Source: JAXDLK01 sp034666665 (GTDB lineage: Bacteria > Desulfobacterota > Binatia > JACPRU01). Taken from it: 7,392 bases of DNA. The stretch is taken from positions 1-7,392 of the forward strand of contig JAXDLK010000203.1 of NCBI GenBank assembly GCA_034666665.1, in the 5' to 3' direction. A program made the translations under genes and the position numbers. The stretch's first letter is position 1. Each line of letters starts with the position of its first letter. The notes beneath the pieces were generated by a model that was given only the letters and a program-made list of their open reading frames with translations, did no database searches and was not told the origin of the DNA. Below, one piece after another: positions 1-4,803 of the stretch.

Positions 1-293
1 CCGATCCTCTCCTCCATCGGTGTCATGCGGTAGGGAAAGCCGCCGAACGACCCGATGAGCTTCGCGACCTGATCGTTCTCGGCGAGGACCTGCGGCGACA
101 TCGGTCCGAACCCGGGGGTGTTGGCGATCACCGTGAGCCTCTTCGCGCCGTGATCGCGGAGCGCGAGGATCGTGCTCGAAGGCCAGCCGTGGAGCACGCC
201 GAAGCCACCGATCAGGACCGACGCGCCGTCCGGCACGTCCGCGACCGCGGCCTCCGGGCTCTCGAAGATCTTGCTGCGATCCGTTCCACTCAT
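1..293 (-). CDS. Family I CoA-transferase, alpha subunit (3-oxoacid CoA-transferase subunit A-like), C-terminus cut by window edge
   Basis: This is a partial minus-strand gene: 97 codons are visible from the ATG at 291-293, and it runs off the left edge. Seen: an N-terminal strand followed by the glycine loop DGASVLIGGFG (residues 22-32), then HGWP (35-38), which resembles the SCOT/AtoD/PcaI alpha-subunit signature (D-G-x2-three hydrophobics-G-G-F ... G-x-P) with one extra residue in the loop. The stretch RLTVIANTPGFG also fits the Rossmann-like core of this family. Family knowledge: these enzymes move CoA between acyl-CoA and free carboxylates as alpha/beta heteromers, with the catalytic Glu in the beta subunit, which would lie downstream outside the window. 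The start is preceded by a G-rich run (minus-strand GGGGGGAAG, 7 nt before ATG) that could act as a weak RBS. It follows the CaiB-type gene on the same strand after a 231-bp repeat-filled gap. The acid substrate cannot be told; glutaconate or 3-oxoadipate relatives are possible. Confidence 0.85.
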   Translation of the reverse strand, partial: MSGTDRSKIFESPEAAVADVPDGASVLIGGFGVLHGWPSSTILALRDHGAKRLTVIANTPGFGPMSPQVLAENDQVAKLIGSFGGFPYRMTPMEERI

Positions 294-323
294 TCGACTT
301 CCCCCCGTCGGCCGATCCTAGGA

Positions 324-362
324 GTCTGCGCCACGGATAGACGGATAGCTCGTGGCGCAGAC
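324..362. repeat. 12-bp perfect inverted repeat with 15-nt loop (strong hairpin)
   Basis: GTCTGCGCCACG (324-335) is the exact reverse complement of CGTGGCGCAGAC (351-362). The loop and inner stem contain a tandem heptamer, CGGATAG at 334-340 and again at 342-348. It lies between the CaiB-type gene and the CoA-transferase alpha gene, about 30 nt upstream of the latter's start. No T-run follows on either strand, so it is not a classical intrinsic terminator. It could be a Rho-dependent or U-less terminator, an mRNA stabilising or processing hairpin, or a protein-binding site. Confidence 0.8.
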
Positions 363-526
363 CTTCCCAACCCCACCACCCGGGACGCGCTCGCTGTGAA
401 GCGCTCGCGGGCGCCAGATGGCCCGCTTCACGCGGGCCGCGCCCTTCCCAACCCCACCACCCGGGACGCGCTCGCTGTGAAGCGCTCGCGGGCGCCAGAT
501 GGCCCGCTACACGCGGGCCGCGCCCT
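362..526. repeat. Two tandem copies of an 81-bp non-coding unit
   Basis: Unit 1 (362-442) and unit 2 (443-523) match base for base except T428 versus A509, and the identity continues to 445/526. Each unit carries a 7-bp perfect hairpin, GGCCCGC/GCGGGCC with a 5-nt loop (420-438 and 501-519), and the one difference falls in that loop. A second possible pairing, GTGAAGCG with CGCTTCAC, is intact in unit 1 and loses one pair in unit 2. Each unit also holds two direct GCGCTCGC octamers. The right end overlaps the CaiB-type stop codon (525-527), and the 501-519 hairpin sits 5 nt past that stop on the minus strand. 81 is a multiple of three, so an antisense frame stays open through it, but it encodes no recognisable protein. 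Near-identity suggests recent duplication. It may be a REP/BIME-like or lineage-specific intergenic repeat. Confidence 0.9.
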
Positions 527-1743
527 ACAGAACCGTCCGTTCCTCGCGAAGCCGCGCGATCTCGTCGGCTCCGTATCCCGCTTCGCGGAGCACCTCGTCG
601 GTGTGCTCGCCGAGACCGGGCGACGCGCGGTACCGGAAGGTCGCGTCGTCGAGCTTCACCGGACAGCCGATCTCGCGGATGCGGCCGCGCTTCGGGTGCT
701 CGACCTCGACGACCATGCCGCGCGCCGCGACCTGCGGGTCCGCGAGCGCCTCGGCGAGCCCGTTCACCGGCGCACACGGGACGGCACCGGAGAGCCGCGC
801 GATCCACTCGGCGGTCGGTCGCGCCGCGAAGATCGGCTTCAGGATCGCGATCAGCTCCGCCTTGTGCCGCCGCCGCTCCGCGAACGTCGCGAAGCGGCTC
901 TCGCGAGCGAGATCCTCGCGGCCGATCTGCTCGCAGAGCCGCTGCCAGAACTTCTCCTTGAAGCACACGACCGCGATCATGCCGTCGGCGGTCGCGAAGT
1001 TCTGCGCCGGGACCAGCACCGAGTGACCGAAGTCCGGCGTGCGGCCCGGGACGAAGTCCTCGTTCAGGCACCAGATCGCCAGGTAGTTGAGCATGTGGAT
1101 CGCGGTGTCGAGGAGGCTCACGTCGACGTCGCGCCCGAGGCCGGTGCGCTCGGCGTCGTAGAGCGCCGCCAGCACGCCGGCGAGCGACGCGTAGCCGCCG
1201 GCGAAGTCGATGATCGAGACACCGCACTTGGTCGGGGGTCCTGCCGGGTCGCCGGTCAGCTCCATGTAGCCGGCGAGCGCCTGGATCAGGTTGTCGTAGC
1301 CCGGCTCCGCGCGGCGCGGACCGGTCGCGCCGAATCCGGAGAGCGAACAGCAGACGACCGCCGGGTTGTGCTCGCGAAGGGCGGCGTAGGTGAGGCCGAG
1401 GCGCGGCGGCAGGTCGCCCCGCAGGTTGTTGTAGACGACGCGCGCATCGCGGACGAGGCGTCGCAACACCTCCGGCCCGCGCGGGTGCTCGAGGTCGAGC
1501 GCGAGGCTCCGCTTGTTGCGATTGAAGGACTCGAAGTAGAGGCCGTCGCGCTCACCTTCCGGCGCATGCGAGACGGTGCGCGCGGTGTCGCCGCCGCTCC
1601 GCGGATCCTCGATCTTGATCAACGTCGGCGCCGAGGTCGGCGAGCAGCGACGTCGCGATGGGTCCGGCACCGAACTGCGAGACGGCGAGCACGCGGACGC
1701 CGTCCAATGGCAGGTTCCGCAGCGTGCGCGCGCCCGGCTCCAT
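525..1743 (-). CDS. CaiB/BaiF family (family III) CoA-transferase, frameshifted near its N-terminus
   Basis: Two frames together encode one family III CoA-transferase. The frame starting at ATG 1741-1743 gives the family N-terminus (LPLDGVRVLAVSQFGAGP, residues 11-28, to LADLGADV at 34-41). The other frame continues with IKIEDPRSGG and runs to TAG at 525-527. Allowing for one extra base at about 1621, the product is 405 aa, normal for the family. Seen: the FNRNKRSLALDL block, GVSIID with the probable catalytic Asp near restored residue 179 (equivalent to Asp169 of formyl-CoA transferase), and DVDVSLLDTA. Family knowledge: these enzymes transfer CoA between acids through an Asp-linked anhydride, as with carnitine, oxalate, bile acids or itaconate; the substrate here is unknown. 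No clear RBS precedes the ATG. A downstream ATG at 1668-1670 would give a 381-aa product lacking the proper first beta-alpha unit. The rest of the gene shows no decay, so a sequencing or assembly error is as likely as a recent pseudogene. Confidence 0.88.
1617..1624 (-). other. Single-base frameshift site in the CaiB-type gene
   Basis: The minus strand reads GACGTTGATCAAGATC. The conserved family motif GADVIKIEDP needs GACGT(N)ATCAAGATC, so there is one base too many at the V-I junction, around plus-strand C1620-A1621-A1622. Upstream of it one frame matches the family perfectly, and downstream the adjacent frame does. The total span (1219 nt) is 3 x 406 + 1, as expected for one insertion. Confidence 0.85.
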
Positions 1744-1762
1744 TTCGCAGCGATATATGTCA
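1744..1762 (-). promoter_or_regulatory. Possible promoter -10 region of the CaiB-type gene
   Basis: A short AT-rich patch stands out in GC-rich DNA. On the minus strand TATATC (complement of 1752-1757) ends 8 nt before the ATG. If it is a -10 element, transcription would start at or very near the ATG, giving an almost leaderless mRNA, which would fit the missing Shine-Dalgarno. No convincing -35 is seen. Inference only. Confidence 0.25.
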
Positions 1763-1789
1763 GAAGCCGCCGGGAGCCCAGATGAGCGG
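1747..1789. repeat. Left copy of 43-bp imperfect direct repeat flanking vapBC
   Basis: Ungapped alignment with 2571-2613 gives 34 of 43 identical bases, including 13 identical in a row (1777-1789 and 2601-2613). The right copy ends with the start of panE. This copy holds an equivalent ATG at 1782, whose frame begins M-S-G-V-G-R-R beside PanE's M-S-G-S-G-T-R. It starts 4 bp from the ATG of the CaiB-type gene. It looks like a duplicated or remnant panE 5' region. Confidence 0.7.
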
Positions 1790-1810
1790 AGTGGGTCGCC
1801 GCGCTCCGCT
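1785..1810 (-). terminator. Hairpin just past vapC stop, terminator-like without U-tract
   Basis: AGCGGAG (1785-1791) pairs with CTCCGCT (1804-1810), extendable by a G-U and a G-C pair to 9 bp around an 8-nt loop. On the minus strand it begins 9 nt after the toxin stop codon. No T-run follows, so termination is uncertain. Confidence 0.3.
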
Positions 1811-1819
1811 GAGCGTCCG

Positions 1820-2272
1820 TCAGCGTCTCGGGGAGCGAGCCAGTGCCGGCGGCTCGACGACGGCGACTCGAGAGGAGAAGGGCTCGAAATCCTTGCCGTT
1901 CAAGGTGAGGATCGCCGCGACCCGATGAACCAGCGCCGTCGCAACCAGGTGCGCATCGTGTATCCGCTTGCCGTGGCAGGGAATCGCTTCGAGGATCGAG
2001 AGAAGTGTCGGCAGCACCGGCCGTTCCTCCGGTAGCAAGCGCAGCGTTCGCCGGAACTCGCGCACGTTCGCGAGCGCGTCGGTGAGCGAGAGTCCGAGTC
2101 CATTGACTGCCGGGACTCGGGTGGCGACCACGAGATACTCCCGCACGACCTGGGCGGAGGTCCTCAGGCGCGTGTGCTGCTCGAGAAGCTTCAGGCAGGC
2201 TGCGTGGAACCGGCGTTTCTCGTCGGTCGCCTCGAGCAGGACGTTGGTATCGACGAGAAGAAGCTCAGTCGT
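1820..2272 (-). CDS. vapC: VapC-type PIN-domain toxin ribonuclease, non-canonical start
   Basis: A PIN-domain RNase, expected to cleave tRNA or other RNA with Mg2+ or Mn2+ and to be held inactive by the upstream antitoxin. Numbered from the ACG at 2270-2272, the product is 150 aa. The acidic active site is complete: Asp8 in LLLVDTN, Glu45 in VVREYL, Asp106 in RIHDAHLVA and Asp128 in NGKDF. The length fits VapC. Start problem: no ATG, GTG or TTG lies in frame between the antitoxin stop and the first PIN strand. The nearest in-frame ATG is 2429-2431, deep in the antitoxin gene, and would add 53 residues of antitoxin shadow sequence. ACG-ACT-GAG (M-T-E-L-L-L-V-D) is one transition away from ATG and overlaps the antitoxin's last codons, the usual vapBC arrangement, so I place the start there. 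Translation could be weak or lost, so a silenced toxin is possible. Confidence 0.8.
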   Translation of the reverse strand, partial: TTELLLVDTNVLLEATDEKRRFHAACLKLLEQHTRLRTSAQVVREYLVVATRVPAVNGLGLSLTDALANVREFRRTLRLLPEERPVLPTLLSILEAIPCHGKRIHDAHLVATALVHRVAAILTLNGKDFEPFSSRVAVVEPPALARSPRR

Positions 2273-2489
2273 AGATCGTGTCGCGGGTATAGACAGGCCC
2301 TCCGACCGCGACCGTACGGATGCGCAATTTTCGCCTCGCTCGCGAGCTTCTGGAGCCGCCTTCTTCGAGCGCGGCCTGCTCGAGGATCTGGCGGATCTCC
2401 CCCTGAAGGCTCCTCTGGTTCCGCGACGCACGTGCTTTGAGCGCCTCGATCACCGCGTCGTCGACCTCCCGGACGTGGATCGCTGCCAT
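2265..2489 (-). CDS. vapB: VapB/FitA-like ribbon-helix-helix antitoxin
   Basis: A 74-aa protein. Residues 3-40 form a ribbon-helix-helix DNA-binding unit: beta strand AIHVREV, helix DDAVIEALKARASRN, then SLQGEIRQILEQAA. This closely follows the FitA/Arc-type pattern seen in antitoxins of PIN toxins. Residues 41-60 are a basic linker (RSSRARRKLRIR), and the tail GGPVYTRDTIYD probably inserts into the toxin groove. Family knowledge: such proteins dimerise, neutralise VapC and repress their own promoter together with it. The ATG at 2487-2489 is chosen because the RHH strand begins at once; no good Shine-Dalgarno precedes it. The stop codon overlaps the start region of the toxin gene. The AT-richer stretch upstream (about 2498-2520) is a plausible self-regulated promoter/operator. 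Confidence 0.87.
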   Translation of the reverse strand: MAAIHVREVDDAVIEALKARASRNQRSLQGEIRQILEQAALEEGGSRSSRARRKLRIRTVAVGGPVYTRDTIYD

Positions 2490-2605
2490 GGTGCTACGGT
2501 ATCGAATCGCTATGATATCGCAACCGCCGGCCGCGACCCGCGGGCGGCCTCACCAAGGAACGCAGATCCAGTAGCGATCTCTGCCGGAAGCCCGCGCGAA
2601 CCCAG
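2490..2605. promoter_or_regulatory. Divergent intergenic region between vapB and panE
   Basis: A 116-bp spacer between divergent genes. Seen: an AT-richer island at 2498-2520 with TATGAT (2511-2516; five of six matches to a -10 box on the plus strand) inside a TATC...GATA half-site pair (2500-2503, 2514-2517), and a GC-rich hairpin CCGCG-ACC-CGCGG (2531-2543), with alternative pairings using 2524-2549. The right part (2571-2605) belongs to the 43-bp direct repeat. No convincing -35 box was found. The island is the best place for a VapBC operator and/or the panE promoter. Confidence 0.35.
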
Positions 2606-2613
2606 ATGAGCGG
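2571..2613. repeat. Right copy of 43-bp imperfect direct repeat, spans panE start
   Basis: It aligns without gaps to 1747-1789 (34 of 43 identical). It covers the 35 nt before the panE ATG and the first eight bases of panE. Together the two copies bracket the vapBC pair. No strong Shine-Dalgarno occurs in it; AAGGA at 2555-2559 lies too far from the ATG to act as one. Confidence 0.7.
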
Positions 2614-3553
2614 TAGCGGAACCCGAATCCTCGTCGCCGGTGCCGGAGCGCTCGGCTCGATGTTCGGCGGCTTCCTGCGCCTCGCCGGGCACGACGTGAC
2701 GCTGCTCGGGCGCGAGCGCCACGTCGCTCGCATCCGCGAGCGCGGTCTCGAGATCGGCGGCATCTGGGGCGAGCACTGCGTGTCGGGGCTCCACTGCGCC
2801 ACGCTGGCGACCGAGCTGACGCCGCCGTTCGATCTCGTGATCGTCGCGGTCAAGTCCTACGCCCTCGCCGAAGCGGCGGCGGCGCTCTCGGGAACGCTCG
2901 CCGAGGGCGGCGCCGTGCTCTCGCTGCAAAACGGCCTCGGCAACGTCGAGACTCTCGCGCGCTTCTTCCCGCGCGAGCGTGTCCTCGCCGCACCCGTGCT
3001 GATCGGCGCGGCGATGCCGTCGCCGGGAAGCGTCCGCGTCACCGTCTACGCGAAGCCGGTGAAGATCGGCGTCTCCGGAGAGACGGCGATCTCCCCGCTC
3101 GCGGCGCGAACCGCCGCGATGCTCGCGTCCGCCGGCATTCCCGCGGAGGCCACGGACCGCATCCTCGCGTACCTCTGGGAGAAGGTGCTCTACAACGCGG
3201 CGCTGAATCCCCTCGGCGCGATCCTGCGGCGGCCGTACGGCGCGCTGGCGGCCGCACCGGAGGGGCGGGCGATCCTCGACGACGTGCTCGACGAAGGACA
3301 CGCCGTCGCCACCGCCGACGGCGTCGACCTCCTCTGGACGACCGTGGCGGAATGCCGGCGGCACTTCTACGAGGAGCTGCTGCCGCCGACCGCACACCAC
3401 CGCTCCTCGATGCTGCAGGATCTCGAGAACGGCAGACCGACCGAGATCGAGGCGATCAACGGCTATCTCTGGCGGCGGGGCACCGAGCTCGGCGTCGACA
3501 CGCCCGTCAACGCTGTCCTCACCCGCCTGATCCGGCTAGTGGAGTCGCGATGA
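2606..3553 (+). CDS. panE: 2-dehydropantoate 2-reductase (ketopantoate reductase)
   Basis: 315 aa, a normal length for PanE/ApbA. It reduces 2-dehydropantoate to pantoate with NADPH in cytosolic pantothenate/CoA synthesis. Seen: the N-terminal Rossmann motif G12-x-G14-x-x-G17 in VAGAGALG; VAVKSY with Lys83; LQNGLGN (107-113); the C-terminal domain beginning near 186 with the probable catalytic Lys193 in WEKVLYNAALNPL; HRSSMLQDL (265-273); and TEIEAINGY with the conserved Glu280. All expected active-site residues are present. The family also includes paralogues acting on other 2-oxo acids, so pantoate synthesis is likely but not proven. Its stop overlaps the next gene's start (ATGA at 3550-3553), which indicates translational coupling. 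The upstream region carries the 43-bp repeat and no clear RBS. Confidence 0.93.
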   Translation: MSGSGTRILVAGAGALGSMFGGFLRLAGHDVTLLGRERHVARIRERGLEIGGIWGEHCVSGLHCATLATELTPPFDLVIVAVKSYALAEAAAALSGTLAEGGAVLSLQNGLGNVETLARFFPRERVLAAPVLIGAAMPSPGSVRVTVYAKPVKIGVSGETAISPLAARTAAMLASAGIPAEATDRILAYLWEKVLYNAALNPLGAILRRPYGALAAAPEGRAILDDVLDEGHAVATADGVDLLWTTVAECRRHFYEELLPPTAHHRSSMLQDLENGRPTEIEAINGYLWRRGTELGVDTPVNAVLTRLIRLVESR

Positions 3554-4014
3554 AGCTTGGACTGCGCCGGTCGACGATCGACGAGATCGACCGTCACGCG
3601 CGCGAGACCTATCCCGACGAGTGCTGCGGCGCGGTGGTGACCGCCGGGGACGAAGAGTCGGTGCGGCGCATCACCAACGTCCAGGGTCGCCTCCACGCGG
3701 AGGACCCGCAGGCGCATCCTCGGGACGCGCGCACCGCGTACTTCATGGAGCCGAAGGAGCTCTACGCCGTGATCCGCGAGGGGGAGGAGCCTGGCCGCGC
3801 GCTTCGCGCCTTCTATCATTCCCATCCCGAGCACGACGCCTACTTCTCGGCCGAGGACCAGGCGCGGGCGATGGCGTGGGACGAGCCAGCGTATCCGGAC
3901 GCGGCCTGGGTAGTGGTCTCCGTCCGAGGCGGCGAGGTGCGCGACCGCCGCGCCTATGCCTGGGACGCGAACGAACGGCGATTCGCGGAGATCCCGTTGG
4001 CGATCGAGAGCTGA
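3550..4014 (+). CDS. JAMM/MPN (M67 family) metallopeptidase
   Basis: 154 aa, a minimal single-domain bacterial JAB1/MPN/Mov34 protein. Seen: Glu24 in YPDECCGAV and the zinc motif H90-x-H92-x7-S100-x2-D103 in FYHSHPEHDAYFSAED, a complete JAMM active site. Family knowledge: these zinc hydrolases cut isopeptide or peptide bonds after C-terminal di-glycine-type tails. Bacterial members such as Mec act on the CysO-cysteine adduct in sulfur-carrier pathways, and others act on ubiquitin-like proteins. The ATG at 3550 is chosen because it overlaps the panE stop (ATGA) and has GGAG 5 nt upstream; upstream in-frame sequence is panE shadow. No CysO, ThiS, MoaD, E1-like or cysteine synthase gene lies in the window, so the substrate is unknown. 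The gene ends 6 bp from a convergent gene. Confidence 0.9.
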   Translation: MKLGLRRSTIDEIDRHARETYPDECCGAVVTAGDEESVRRITNVQGRLHAEDPQAHPRDARTAYFMEPKELYAVIREGEEPGRALRAFYHSHPEHDAYFSAEDQARAMAWDEPAYPDAAWVVVSVRGGEVRDRRAYAWDANERRFAEIPLAIES

Positions 4015-4020
4015 GGCCGA

Positions 4021-4803
4021 TCAGCCGAGAAAGTTCGTCACCACGGAAGTGAACGCCTTCGGCTGCTCGTAGGGAATCATGTGCGCGGCCTCGTCGATCG
4101 TCACCAGACGAGATCCCGCGATTAGCTCGCGCCACTTCTCGCCGTACGCGAGCGGCATCAGCACGTCGCTCTTTCCCCAGACGAGGAGCGTCTCCGCCTT
4201 GATGCGATAGAGCCGCTTCGACGTCCGCCGGTTCGGGATCGGGAAGAGCAGCTTGCCCGCCGTCCCCATCCGCCGCGAGTTCGCGATGTAGAACTCCGCG
4301 AGCACGTCGATGTTGGAGAAGTCGAGGCCGCCGGTGAGCAGCGCCAGGCCCTGCGCCGGATCGTGGAACAGCACCTTCGGGTACTCGTGCGGCAGCATCG
4401 CGTAGAGATCGGCGATCGGCTGCTCGGGAATCCACAGGCCCGCGGCGGCGACGAGGACGAGCTTCGAGAGATCGTTCGGCGCGATCGCCGCCATCTCCGC
4501 GGCGATCATGCCGCCGAGCGAATGGCCGACGAGATGCGGCCGCTCGATGCCGAGGCCCTCGATCACGTCCCAGCCGTGGAGCGCGAAGTCCTGCATGTCC
4601 TCGAGCAGGTCCTCGCCCGTCGACTCGCCGAATCCCGGGAGCTCGGGCGCGTAGACGTGGTAGCGCTCCGCGAGCAGGTCGAGAAACGGGTTCTCCGCGA
4701 AGAACCCGCCGGCGCCGTGCAGGAAGACCACCGGCGCGCCGCGGCCGCCCTCGAACACGCGCACGCTCGTGCCTCGCTTGGTTTCGATCCGTATCTGGTT
4801 CAT
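4021..4803 (-). CDS. Alpha/beta-hydrolase fold enzyme
   Basis: 260 aa. The catalytic triad is visible: nucleophile Ser95 in the elbow GHSLGG, Asp213 in GKSDVLMP, and His241 in EAAHMIPYEQP. An oxyanion loop, HGAGG, is at 29-33, and PGFGES at 56-61 is typical of small-molecule hydrolases. A cap region lies at about 125-190. It resembles meta-cleavage-product hydrolases, esterases and lactonases, but the substrate cannot be read from the sequence. The start at 4803 is chosen because ATGA overlaps the stop of the LLM oxidoreductase gene, with GGAG 8 nt upstream (4812-4815 complement). The same frame stays open far upstream only as a GC-rich shadow of that gene. It is probably co-translated with the oxidoreductase and hydrolyses its product (inference). 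No signal peptide is seen, so it is cytosolic. Confidence 0.92.
   Translation of the reverse strand: MNQIRIETKRGTSVRVFEGGRGAPVVFLHGAGGFFAENPFLDLLAERYHVYAPELPGFGESTGEDLLEDMQDFALHGWDVIEGLGIERPHLVGHSLGGMIAAEMAAIAPNDLSKLVLVAAAGLWIPEQPIADLYAMLPHEYPKVLFHDPAQGLALLTGGLDFSNIDVLAEFYIANSRRMGTAGKLLFPIPNRRTSKRLYRIKAETLLVWGKSDVLMPLAYGEKWRELIAGSRLVTIDEAAHMIPYEQPKAFTSVVTNFLG

Noticed and set aside
501..519. Intrinsic terminator of the caiB-type gene
   Set aside because: The hairpin is 5 nt past the stop but is followed by GC-rich sequence, not a T-run, on the minus strand. It is better treated as part of the repeat.
362..526. CRISPR array
   Set aside because: Only two units, contiguous with no unique spacers, and the unit is 81 bp. 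No cas genes are in the window.
150..1928. 592-codon plus-strand open frame over the repeats and the caiB-type gene
   Set aside because: It is antisense to a clear CoA-transferase, has low-complexity Arg/Ala-rich composition and no recognisable domain. It stays open because of GC-rich codon bias and because the 81-bp repeat is a multiple of three.
2273..2431. N-terminal extension of VapC to the ATG at 2431
   Set aside because: The added 53 residues are Arg/Ser-rich shadow of the antitoxin coding sequence and resemble no PIN-toxin N-terminus.
2510..3400. 296-codon minus-strand open frame opposite panE
   Set aside because: Arg/Glu-rich shadow with no family resemblance. PanE on the plus strand has all its catalytic motifs.
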